This document shows, piece after piece, positions 35,804-43,522 of a DNA stretch of 64,000 bases. The translations under genes and the position numbers were made by a program. Position 1 is the stretch's first letter, and every line of letters begins with the position of its first letter. Where the stretch lies: contig PHGD01000032.1 of the NCBI GenBank assembly GCA_011090425.1, positions 1-64,000 on the forward strand. The letters run 5' to 3'. Source of the DNA: Nitrospira sp. LK70 (GTDB taxonomy: Bacteria > Nitrospirota > Nitrospiria > Nitrospirales > Nitrospiraceae). The notes under the pieces were generated by a model. That model was not told the DNA's origin. It made no database searches and saw only the letters and a list, made by a program, of their open reading frames with translations.

Positions 35804-37390
35804 ATGGCAAAAGGTGCTCAATTACTAACTTCTCCGTCCGCAGCCCCGACACTCGACCTGGCACCGCCAAAATCGTGGCACCGCTTCATACCACCATGGC
35901 TCCGCTCTCTTCTCTGGGTAGATTCCATTGAGAAATACGATGCGTTATTGTCCTACAGCTGGAAGTCCGACAGCAAGGTTGCCCCAGTTATTCAGTCGGT
36001 CATACAGAGCTTCCTCCGGCCTTGGTACAAGTTCCGGGCAAAATCGGTCTTCCGTGACCTGTCATCTCTCCCCGCTGGCTCAAGCCTCGAAGCTGAACTC
36101 TGTGACCGTCTGGATCGATCAACGCATCTCATCGTCTTGGCCTCCCCTGAGGCTGCGGCCAGCCAGGGGATGGAAATGGAAGCACGCCACTGGTTCAGTC
36201 GACCACGGGATGGCCAGGTCCTTGTTCTGATTTCCTCTGGAGATTTCCGAACGTGGGAGGACATTCGTGACCAGCTGCTTCCACCCACCTTGACAAAGAA
36301 TCTGCGGACCGAACCACTGTGGATCTCACTTCTGCATCGTCGTGAGGGGATGCTCGCCAATTCCGATGATCCACAGTTTCGTGGCGAACTCACCGAAGAC
36401 CTCAAACAGCTCCTGTTGCGGTTTTACCCTGGCCACGACTGGGACCAATTGCGTGGGCAGGAACGGTTGCAGCGGCAACGTGCCAAATGGCTCCTGTCAG
36501 GAGTCATCCTCGTACTTCTCACGCTCTTGGGGACTGCCACCAAATTTTGGTGGGATGCCCGAGGGCAACGCGCTCAGGCTGAATTGCAACGTGACAAAGC
36601 ACGCGCACAACTCTTGGCGATGCAAGCGCGCCGAGTCGGGAGAGCGACACAATCGCCCGACGAGTTTGCGCTGGCTGGCGCCTTGGCTTTGGAAAGCATC
36701 TGGCTCGCACAAAAAAACAACCTGGCTGCGAACGCAGACGCCATTGAGGCTGCCAGAGATGCGTTGCGATTGCCACTTGTGTCCCTCTCGCACGGCTTCG
36801 AGGTTACGTCCCTGGCGGTGTTGCCTGACGGGCGTCTGGCCAGCGGCAGTGGCTACGACGGTACGATCAAACTCTGGCCCAAGGACGGCACGGGCGAGCC
36901 GGTAGTTCTCTCGCACGGCGGAGCGGGTGTGTCGTCTCTCGTGGTGCTGCCTGACGGGCGCCTGGTCAGCGGTGACGTCAACGGCAGGATCAAGCTCTGG
37001 CCCAAGGAGGATCGGGGTGATCCGATTGTCCTCACGCACGGCCGTGCAGTGTGGTCTCTCGCAGGGCTGGCCGACGGGCGGCTGGCCAGCGGCGGCAGCG
37101 ATGGCACGATCAAACTCTGGCCTCAGGACGGCAGAGACAAGCCGGTAGTCCTGAGACAGGGCAGTGGGGTGCGGTCGCTCGCGATGCTGGCCGATGGGCG
37201 GCTGGCCAGCGGTGGCGAGGATGGCACGATCAAGCTCTGGCTAGTTGACGAACAGAAATTGATTGCAGCCCTCTGCCTTCGCACCGGCCGGAATCTTACA
37301 AAGGACGAATGGAACCGCTACATCGGGGCCAATACTCCCTGGCAGCCGAGCTGTCGCAACCTTCCGTCTAACTGGCGAACGCCAGATTAA
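35804..37390 (+). CDS. Short TIR-transmembrane-WD40 protein with near-repeat blades
   Basis: A 528-residue protein if it begins at the ATG at 35804; the frame is open further upstream but overlaps the preceding gene, and no strong ribosome-binding site decides the start. A TIR-like domain spans about 40-190 (YDALLSYSWKSDSKVAP, SVFRDLSSLPAG, LIVLASPEAAAS, with a Glu in MEMEARHWF). One membrane helix is near 232-250 (LLSGVILVLLTLLG). Only four WD40 blades follow (about 326-482), each with a DGRLASG-type turn and IKLWP. They are much more alike than blades in the other WD40 proteins here. The C-terminal cap (RNLTKDEWNRY, CRNLP) matches that of the TIR-WD40 protein at 30704. Confidence 0.8.
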   Translation: MAKGAQLLTSPSAAPTLDLAPPKSWHRFIPPWLRSLLWVDSIEKYDALLSYSWKSDSKVAPVIQSVIQSFLRPWYKFRAKSVFRDLSSLPAGSSLEAELCDRLDRSTHLIVLASPEAAASQGMEMEARHWFSRPRDGQVLVLISSGDFRTWEDIRDQLLPPTLTKNLRTEPLWISLLHRREGMLANSDDPQFRGELTEDLKQLLLRFYPGHDWDQLRGQERLQRQRAKWLLSGVILVLLTLLGTATKFWWDARGQRAQAELQRDKARAQLLAMQARRVGRATQSPDEFALAGALALESIWLAQKNNLAANADAIEAARDALRLPLVSLSHGFEVTSLAVLPDGRLASGSGYDGTIKLWPKDGTGEPVVLSHGGAGVSSLVVLPDGRLVSGDVNGRIKLWPKEDRGDPIVLTHGRAVWSLAGLADGRLASGGSDGTIKLWPQDGRDKPVVLRQGSGVRSLAMLADGRLASGGEDGTIKLWLVDEQKLIAALCLRTGRNLTKDEWNRYIGANTPWQPSCRNLPSNWRTPD

Positions 37391-37854
37391 TGCCTTGAGG
37401 TATCAAGTAGTGCCTCAAATGGCTGCTGTTTCCTGCTATTCCATGCATGATATGCGGAATGGCAACGACGTGTGGCAGCCGAGCAACGTGATCTCGCAAT
37501 CGGGCGGTTGGAGGCGCTTTGGTCATCGAGATATCTCGAGCCGGTTGTCTAAGAGAATGTAGCGGCATTTTGAAAGTAGAGTCCAGCAAGGGAGGCTTGC
37601 GCGGTGTCGTTCTTATGTCGGATGGTGATTGGCTACTATAATCCGAACCAGGTGCAGCCGCATGAACTCGTGCGGCATCTCGTGTTTGATCGACTGCTAG
37701 ATTTACATAACGGCCTCCTTGGCCTCCGTCTTGCCCAGGACATTTCCTAACCCTGTGCCATTTTTCGGTTTACCCTTTGCTTCTGCTCTCATGCCGGGCC
37801 TAACCTCACAAGACTTGTGCGGCAATTGATCACGAGCCAGCAACTTCAAAGGGG
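37391..37854. other. Intergenic stretch between convergent genes, nothing recognised
   Basis: About 460 bases between the TIR-WD40 gene (plus) and the substrate-binding-protein gene (minus). No open frame has a good start or family signature. A segment near 37585 (agtccagcaagg) shares a few bases with the repeat element at 55102 but is too short to call a copy. No clear bidirectional terminator is seen. Confidence 0.4.
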
Positions 37855-38991
37855 TTAGGCTCCACTGGACTTTGCCATGTCTTGCCTGCACTCCCTTGGG
37901 TCCATGCGCCCGAGATTCTTGACGATTTCAAAGGTGCCATTCTTTGCCTGGGCGATATACATGTTCATCCGGACGTGGTGCTGTCCTGGCACCATTTCAG
38001 CCGGGCCACCGGGGCCCTGCGCGATCTTCGCGTGGTCCAGTGCCTTGATGACTTCGTCCTGGTTGAGCGAGCCGGCCTCTTTTACCGCAGCTTCCCAGAG
38101 CTTGAGGCCGCGATACATGCCGGTGGCGGCACTCCCAGCGGTGAACTTGGCGCCGCCCGGATAGAGCTTGTCATACTGTGCGAGCAGTTCCTTGCTAAAT
38201 GAGTCGCTGATATTCTGGTAGTAGTCGAGGCAACTGTACAGCCCCTCCACTTGTTCCGGTGGGAAGGAGCTCAAGGAGTTCTCCTCGAAGTACGTGCAGA
38301 CGAGGTGCCCACCGCGTTTGAGGAAGCCGGATTGTTGGAGTTGCTGGAGAAACGGTCCCAGCCCGGGCGGAACGGTCGTGTTGAATACCACCTCGGCGCC
38401 GCTGGACATGATCTTCTCGATGGTCGCCCGATAGTCGGTGTGATCGCGCGGGAAGTACTCCTCGCCGACGATCGTACCGCCGTGGCCGGATACCACCTCG
38501 CGTAGCTTCCGGTTCATCGTGCGTGGCCAGATGTAGTCAGCCGACGGGCAGTAGAATGTTCTGGCCCCGGTTTTCTGCATCAGCCATGGAATCATGGATT
38601 CGACTTGTTGTGCCGGCACCGGGCCAGTGCAGAAAATCAGTGGGTGACATTCCTCTCCCTCGTATTGGGCCGGGTAGAGATACAGCTTCTGACCCTCCAC
38701 CACAGCAGCGCGTGTAATGGCTTGCCTCATCGAACTGAGGATACCGCCGAGGACCACATCCACCTGATCTTGCTGGACGAGCTTCCTGGCCTTGGATTCC
38801 CCAACACTATCAGTTGTTGCGCTGTCCTCGAGATATAGAGCGACCTTCCGTCCCAGCAAGCCACCCGTTGCATTGATATCATCGGTGACCATTTTGGCGA
38901 CGTTCGCATTGGCTATGCCGTAGGACGAGAGTGAGCCAGTCATGTCAGTGATGATGCCCACTTTAATGGGTTGAGATGTTGATTCATGCAT
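37855..38991 (-). CDS. Amide/urea-type substrate-binding protein, without signal peptide
   Basis: A 378-residue protein of the branched-chain amino acid/amide binding fold (type I periplasmic-binding protein), closest in style to UrtA/FmdD/AmiC: VGIITDMTGSLSSYG at the N-terminus, ATGGLLGRKVALYLEDSATTD, KLVQQDQVDVVLGG, and the LYPAQYEGEE region that lines the ligand pocket of urea/amide binders. GAGAGGAG precedes the ATG. The mature-like sequence begins only nine residues after the start, so there is no room for a Sec or Tat signal peptide; the protein should stay in the cytoplasm, as AmiC does. No permease, ATPase or ANTAR regulator gene is adjacent. A cytoplasmic amide sensor or a gene that has lost its leader are both possible. 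Confidence 0.8.
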   Translation of the reverse strand: MHESTSQPIKVGIITDMTGSLSSYGIANANVAKMVTDDINATGGLLGRKVALYLEDSATTDSVGESKARKLVQQDQVDVVLGGILSSMRQAITRAAVVEGQKLYLYPAQYEGEECHPLIFCTGPVPAQQVESMIPWLMQKTGARTFYCPSADYIWPRTMNRKLREVVSGHGGTIVGEEYFPRDHTDYRATIEKIMSSGAEVVFNTTVPPGLGPFLQQLQQSGFLKRGGHLVCTYFEENSLSSFPPEQVEGLYSCLDYYQNISDSFSKELLAQYDKLYPGGAKFTAGSAATGMYRGLKLWEAAVKEAGSLNQDEVIKALDHAKIAQGPGGPAEMVPGQHHVRMNMYIAQAKNGTFEIVKNLGRMDPRECRQDMAKSSGA

Positions 38992-39646
38992 GGGCTTTTC
39001 TCCTCTCGAGAATGGGTTTTTGAAAAAAGCCGAATGTCCTGTCTCAGTTCAGCGGCCCAAACAACTGGAGCCCCTTCACGTACAGACCGGCATAGTACGA
39101 ACCCGCAATCTGTGTGTGGGCTTATGATTCTTACGTAGGCCAGAGCACTTGTCAACACGTTCTATGTGCCCGAGCGACATGCTATCGAGACTTCTACTGT
39201 AATAGCTGCGAATGCCTCTATTCCCGTTGCGACGATCATTGGCGGCTGCGAGAGTAATCAGTATCCCATTACAGATAAACATGAGTTGCCGCGAGGCGGA
39301 AGCCCACGCCGCTTGTCATTGGAAGTGTACTGCCAAGTGCTGAGTTCTTCTAGATGTTTGGCAGGTGTCTTACGGTCATAGGTACTCAGCAGTCGAAGGG
39401 CATGGACAAAGACAGTCACTATGGAGAAGTCCCTTCCTTTCTGTGGCCCCCTACCTTTTCGGTATGGTCAAAAATTCTGAACCCTCTCATAAGTGCCACT
39501 CGCGAGAGGTGTGCGGATATGTCGATCGGCTCACGGGCGTTGATGCAGGCACATCCCGAGAGAATGTGGTGTCGCAAGACTACCCCGATAACAGAGGAAT
39601 TGATAAGCACGTATGTTCAATGGGCGAGAACGAGGTAGGAGAATCC
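38992..39646. other. Intergenic region between the binding-protein gene and the integrase operon
   Basis: About 650 bases with divergent flanking genes, so promoters for both must lie here. The frame of the HTH gene is open upstream to 39365, but that stretch has no family similarity and no ribosome-binding site at its possible starts. No RNA gene or repeat recognised. Confidence 0.4.
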
Positions 39647-39922
39647 ATGACACTCTTAACAATTTTTGAGGCGGCGAAGTTTTTGAGGCTTACAAAACGT
39701 ACCCTCTATCAGCGAGTCGATATCCCTCGGGTTCGCTATGGGCATCGTGTCATGTTTGTAAAAGAAGATCTTGAAAATTGGGTCAGAAGCTTATGCGAGG
39801 GCGGTGTGTTGAAAAACCTCGACGAGCAAGGAGCACTGCCGAAGCCCGTTGACGGCAGGCCTGGCAAGGTCTACCATCGGAACCCTTTGTTTGTGTTGCC
39901 TCGTCATAAAGGCCTGCGATGA
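39647..39922 (+). CDS. Excisionase-like helix-turn-helix protein
   Basis: A 91-residue protein whose start at 39647 follows a clear AGGAGA ribosome-binding site. Residues 1-55 match the MerR-like winged HTH of excisionases and HTH_17 proteins: LTIFEAAKFLRLTKRTLYQR for the helix-turn-helix, then RVRYGHRVMFVKEDLENWV for the wing and closing helix. The last 35 residues are polar. The stop overlaps the integrase start by four bases (ATGA), the usual arrangement for a recombination directionality factor or regulator translated together with its integrase. It probably controls direction or expression of the integrated element. Confidence 0.8.
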   Translation: MTLLTIFEAAKFLRLTKRTLYQRVDIPRVRYGHRVMFVKEDLENWVRSLCEGGVLKNLDEQGALPKPVDGRPGKVYHRNPLFVLPRHKGLR

Positions 39923-41151
39923 ATATTCAGCGTATCAATACTCCCAAGGGAACACGATCCATTCTGACCTATTGGTATCGTGGGAAACGCTATCGACCGG
40001 TCCTTGGATATAACTTGACGCTCGATCGTGAACGAGAGACTGCTCTCGAAATCATGACTGCGATTCACGAGAATTCATTGGAGCCGGAAACAAAGAAAGC
40101 GCCAATCCCTCTTGCTGGGCAGCCTGCAACGATGACGTTTGCCGAGTTTGTCCCCCTCTACCTGCAATATCTCAAAGCCAAGCGGCCGAAGAACGATGGG
40201 CGGAATCACACCGTTCTCACGCACCATCTCATTCCGCATTTTGGCGAGAAGAAGCTCTCGGATATCCGCCTCGAAGATGGATTGGCGTATCTGGAAAAGC
40301 GTCGCTCTGTCTTGATCGGCCCAGAGGATAAGAAACGACATGTGGCTCCAGGGACGATTGAGCGAGAGTGTGCGGCCCTGATGGCCGTGCTGAATCTCGC
40401 CGTGGATATGGACCATCTGGACAAGAATCGGCTCAAACGTTTGCCGGTGCCTGAATATGTGAAGCGCGAGCGGATTGTTGAAGGCTGGGAGCTGCTCAAA
40501 ATCCGTGAGGCCGCCTCACCGAACGTGTGGCGGCTGGCGATGGCCGCGCTGCAGATCGGTCTTAGGGAGAACAAGCTCATCGAGATCCATGAAGAGTGGC
40601 TGATGCAACGAGGAGATGGCTGGTGGGTCGTGCCGTCGCCCGGCCAGACGAAAATCAAAGGGGTGCCTAAAATGGTTCCTCTCAACAGTCTGGCCTACGA
40701 GGCGTTGTTCGGAAAAACTCCAAGAATCGGTGGTCGATTCTTCCATCACTGGAAAGATGGGAATTCTTTCAAGCATACCTGGATGCGAACTTGCGAGCGG
40801 GCAGGGGTGCATGATCTGCACTTCCACGATCTTCGCCATACCTTCACGACCTGGCTCACACAATGTGGCGTGGATTACGCTGTGATCCAGACGTTAAAAG
40901 GTGAGCCGCTGCCTGGTTCGGCGAAGTACTACATTCACAATTGGAACGCGCGATTGCGGGATGCCGTGACCAGGCTGGAAGCGTTTACGAAGGCGGTTCT
41001 CAGCGGGGAAAACGATGTTCAGGTGCCAGTTACTGCCACTTGGGTGCCAGTTGTTCAAAACGTGAATCCTCTAACTATGCGAAATGTGGTGCCGAGGGAC
41101 AGAATCGAACTGTCGACACCAGCCTTTTCAGGGCTGTGCTCTGCCAACTGA
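39919..41151 (+). CDS. Tyrosine recombinase (integrase) next to tRNA-Phe
   Basis: A 410-residue phage-type integrase. The N-terminal arm and core-binding domains cover about 1-165 (MTFAEFVPLYLQYLKAKRP). The catalytic domain has box I Arg in GLRENKL, the beta-2 Lys in TKIKGVPKMVPL, HDLRH (box II H-x-x-R) and the nucleophile Tyr probably in KYYIHNW. The position that is usually His in the LGH motif reads KGE, which may reduce activity. The last 20 codons run into the tRNA-Phe gene on the other strand, a common layout that places the attachment site inside the gene end. It therefore integrates an element extending to the left; the partner attachment site was not found in the window. Confidence 0.85.
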   Translation: MNIQRINTPKGTRSILTYWYRGKRYRPVLGYNLTLDRERETALEIMTAIHENSLEPETKKAPIPLAGQPATMTFAEFVPLYLQYLKAKRPKNDGRNHTVLTHHLIPHFGEKKLSDIRLEDGLAYLEKRRSVLIGPEDKKRHVAPGTIERECAALMAVLNLAVDMDHLDKNRLKRLPVPEYVKRERIVEGWELLKIREAASPNVWRLAMAALQIGLRENKLIEIHEEWLMQRGDGWWVVPSPGQTKIKGVPKMVPLNSLAYEALFGKTPRIGGRFFHHWKDGNSFKHTWMRTCERAGVHDLHFHDLRHTFTTWLTQCGVDYAVIQTLKGEPLPGSAKYYIHNWNARLRDAVTRLEAFTKAVLSGENDVQVPVTATWVPVVQNVNPLTMRNVVPRDRIELSTPAFSGLCSAN

Positions 41152-41162
41152 GCTACCTCGGC
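41087..41162 (-). tRNA. tRNA-Phe (GAA)
   Basis: A complete 76-base cloverleaf on the minus strand: acceptor GCCGAGG paired with CCTCGGC, D arm GCTC-AGTTGGCA-GAGC, anticodon stem CAGCC/GGCTG with loop CTGAAAA (anticodon GAA), T arm GACAG-TTCGATT-CTGTC, then A and an encoded CCA at 41089-41087. The integrase gene ends inside its antisense sequence, making this the probable attachment site. Confidence 0.97.
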
Positions 41163-41365
41163 ACGGAAGAGGGAAGAGATCGATCTTTCGGCGTTGGGGC
41201 GTGGTTGTTCCGATATTCATAAGACCAGCCAAGGCCCCGCGCATCTTACCAAGGTCGCATATCCGACTTCCACATCTTTTGCGGGCACACAGGTTTCTTC
41301 TCGGTGCGCGTTTGGTATGAGTTTCCGTTGCGTTTCGCGAACAGCGAGATAAGACCCAAAGGCGG

Positions 41366-42046
41366 TTAGACCGGCATGGAGCGGGCATGATGTGTGTGGA
41401 GCAGGAGCTTCTGACGATTGGGCACGCCGACCTTGTCGAAAATATTCGTCATGTGATGCCGAACCGTACTATCACTAATCGATAATTTATAGGCAATGTC
41501 TTTGTTCGAGAGGCCCTGTCCCACCAACCGGATAATCTCTCGTTCCCGTTCGGTCAAGGCGTCGGGCCAAGCCGGCGACGGTGGGATGGGTTCCGCCTTC
41601 TCCGCGAAGGAGAGCCCAAGGCCCAGTTTCATCGCGCTCTCCCGTTCCACAGAGGGCTGGGGCTTCCCGGCGGCATAGAGCGCTTCAATCACCGCGAGCA
41701 CGACTTCAGGTGGTTGAACCTTGAGGATGATGCCGTCGACTCCGGTAGCAAACGCCTCGCGCGTGCGGGCCTGGTCCTCCAGACCGCACAACAACACGAT
41801 CTTACCGGTCGGGGCGGACTCTCGAATCTGGTTGATGGTGCCAGGGGCGTCGTGCTCGGTCTCTAGATCCAGGATGAACAGGTCGGGTCGGTTCTCGGTT
41901 CGGAGCAGGTCGGATGTCCTGCCGGGGTAGCGGTGCACGATCATTGGGACAGCGCTGGCTTCGAGAATTTTCTGTAAGCCCAACCACACGAGACACTGGC
42001 TACTAAGAATTGCGATTGTGAGTGTGGGCATCGCGGTGCCGGACAT
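41366..42046 (-). CDS. LuxR/NarL-type response regulator with degenerate receiver
   Basis: A 226-residue protein with an AGGAG ribosome-binding site before the ATG at 42046. Residues about 8-125 are a receiver domain with the phosphoacceptor-like Asp60 (LFILDLE) and a Lys in IILKVQPPEVV, but the acidic pair normally present near residue 15 is replaced by ILSSQC. Residues about 160-220 are a LuxR HTH (LTEREREIIRLVGQGLSNKDIA, with TVRHHMTNIFDKVG). No histidine kinase is adjacent. It is transcribed divergently from the NusG-like gene of the glycan locus, and inverted repeats in the shared upstream region are candidate binding sites, so it may control that locus. Confidence 0.85.
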   Translation of the reverse strand: MSGTAMPTLTIAILSSQCLVWLGLQKILEASAVPMIVHRYPGRTSDLLRTENRPDLFILDLETEHDAPGTINQIRESAPTGKIVLLCGLEDQARTREAFATGVDGIILKVQPPEVVLAVIEALYAAGKPQPSVERESAMKLGLGLSFAEKAEPIPPSPAWPDALTEREREIIRLVGQGLSNKDIAYKLSISDSTVRHHMTNIFDKVGVPNRQKLLLHTHHARSMPV

Positions 42047-42226
42047 GCTGTCTCCTGGTTCAAGATGGAAGAAGAATGCTATTGAAACTGTCCCATATGG
42101 AGGGGTGGTTGCTCGTGGCCATGTGGAAAGGATTCCGAGTTCTAGACTGCCCGCTTTTCGATAATCTCCCTTCGCACCTGACTCACGAACGGGGTGTTAT
42201 CTCACGTATTGATAGGGGAAAATGAT

Positions 42227-42245
42227 ACCCCCTATTAGTAGGGGT
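42227..42245. promoter_or_regulatory. Inverted repeat, candidate operator A
   Basis: ACCCCCTATTAGTAGGGGT has five-base complementary arms (ACCCC/GGGGT) around a TATTAGTA core. A related half site (attgatagggg) lies just upstream at 42208-42218. It is in the divergent region between the LuxR-type and NusG-like genes, and shares the TAGTAGGG element with the second site at 42490. Confidence 0.4.
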
Positions 42246-42489
42246 TCTAAATGGAACCCATCTTACATATCCAATCTGTTGAAAAAGCGATTCTATTCTG
42301 ATTTTCTTGCCGATTGTGTGACTCTCACGTAATCCATCCATAAGGAAAACTTATTAATAGGAGCGATTACCGTAGCAAGAAATAACACCTGCTACAGCTA
42401 TTGCGTGAGATGGCCAATCGTTCCGACAAAAGTGCTGGTGGTGACTACACGAAAACTCGACATCTGTCTTATGGCATAAGGTCAATGTT

Positions 42490-42506
42490 CCCTGATACTA
42501 GTAGGG
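42490..42506. promoter_or_regulatory. Inverted repeat, candidate operator B
   Basis: CCCTGATACTAGTAGGG contains the perfect palindrome TACTAGTA at 42496-42503 and shares TAGTAGGG with operator candidate A. It is 41-74 bases upstream of the two likely starts of the NusG-like gene, a normal place for a regulator site, and speaks against a start further upstream. Confidence 0.4.
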
Positions 42507-42547
42507 TCAATAGGTCCTCGTTATTGCGGCTGAACGGCCGTATTTCT

Positions 42548-43156
42548 ATGAAAAGAGACTGGGGGTCACGGGGCGAAGCTATGATTGCTCCCTGTAAAGA
42601 AGACCGCGCTGCACGGTACCAGCAGGTAACGATACCGGAGCTAGAACAAGTAGCAGGATCGAAGACCGACCGCCAATGGTATGCCATACAGACCTATTCT
42701 CGCCACGAGAAACAGGTGCGAGACCGGCTGCTGGCGGTGGGCATCGAGCCCTTACTTCCGCTGGGCAAGCAATGCCGCCAATGGTCCGATCGAAAAGTGT
42801 GGACGACGCTTCCACTATTCAGCGGGTATTGTTTTGCCAACTTTGCGTTAGCCGGAAGTCTTGCCGTTCTCCAGATACCGGGTGTCGTTCGCATTGTCGG
42901 TGCGTTGAAACCCGAACCCATTCCAGCAGAAGAAATCGCCGTGCTCCAGCAAGTGTCGTCGGTCAACCGTATGATGGAACCCTGCGACTACCTGATCGAA
43001 GGCGCATGGGTAGAAGTGATACGGGGTCCGCTCGTCGGCCTCCGCGGCCAACTCGTACGACGGGCCAGTCACCACGGGTTGGTGATCCGCGCCTCCCTCC
43101 TTCAGCGAGCTGCGCTCATCCACATAGGAACCGACGAGATTGTGCCTGTGCAGTGA
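42548..43156 (+). CDS. NusG/RfaH-like transcription antiterminator of the glycan operon
   Basis: About 202 residues if started at the ATG at 42548 (or 191 from the ATG at 42581, which has a GGGG-type site upstream). The frame is open to 42401, but operator-like repeats lie in that stretch. The NusG N-terminal domain is clear: RQWYAIQTYSRHEKQVRDRL, then LPLFSGYCFANF and IPGVVRIVGA. A KOW-type segment follows (GAWVEVIRGPLVGLRGQLV). This is the UpxY/RfaH class of specialised NusG paralogues that prevent premature termination in long polysaccharide operons. As the first gene of the locus it should bind RNA polymerase and help transcription reach the distal genes. No ops-like element was found. 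Confidence 0.85.
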   Translation: MKRDWGSRGEAMIAPCKEDRAARYQQVTIPELEQVAGSKTDRQWYAIQTYSRHEKQVRDRLLAVGIEPLLPLGKQCRQWSDRKVWTTLPLFSGYCFANFALAGSLAVLQIPGVVRIVGALKPEPIPAEEIAVLQQVSSVNRMMEPCDYLIEGAWVEVIRGPLVGLRGQLVRRASHHGLVIRASLLQRAALIHIGTDEIVPVQ

Positions 43157-43222
43157 TCCTTCCGTTTTCCCCTTCATTGTTTCCTTCACTTTTTCTACAG
43201 ATGTGGGACGGAGGTGGGGGAA

Positions 43223-43513
43223 ATGGCAGTCATGTCCAAACTCCGCTTTACACGAGATCAGATACAACGCATGATGTCGGAGCTGGACGCCGGTCAGCTA
43301 GCCGCAGAAGTTTCAAGGCGGTATGGGATTTCTAGAAGTACCCTCTACCGGTGGCGGTCGAAGTTTGCCGATAAGCAACAACCGGGTGAGAAGGAACGGT
43401 TACGTTCATTAGAGGATGAGCATCGACGACTGAAAAGGCAGTTTGCTGAGCTCACGCTTGATTACGCGACGCTCCGGGCAGCCTTGATCAGAGATGTGAG
43501 GGGAGATTGTTAG
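43223..43513 (+). CDS. IS3 OrfA-like helix-turn-helix protein without a transposase partner
   Basis: A 96-residue protein; the ATG at 43223 follows GGAGGTG. It has the HTH_Tnp_1 pattern of IS3-family OrfA: RFTRDQIQRMMSELDAG, VSRRYGISRSTLYRWRSKF, then a leucine-zipper-like coiled coil (LRSLEDEHRRLKRQFAEL, LTLDYATLRAALI). No OrfB (DDE integrase) follows; instead the export lipoprotein gene begins nine bases after its stop. There are no terminal inverted repeats around it. It may be a domesticated DNA-binding protein regulating the glycan locus or a stable relic of an insertion. Confidence 0.75.
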   Translation: MAVMSKLRFTRDQIQRMMSELDAGQLAAEVSRRYGISRSTLYRWRSKFADKQQPGEKERLRSLEDEHRRLKRQFAELTLDYATLRAALIRDVRGDC

Positions 43514-43522
43514 AGAGAATCG

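Noticed and set aside
39160..39200. Weak similarity to the tRNA-Phe 3' end (gtgcccgagcgacatgctatcgagact) as a second attachment site
   Set aside because: Several mismatches and gaps are needed; a true att duplicate should be nearly exact.
42047..42547. ops/JUMPstart element for the NusG-like protein
   Set aside because: No match to the ops core was seen in this region.
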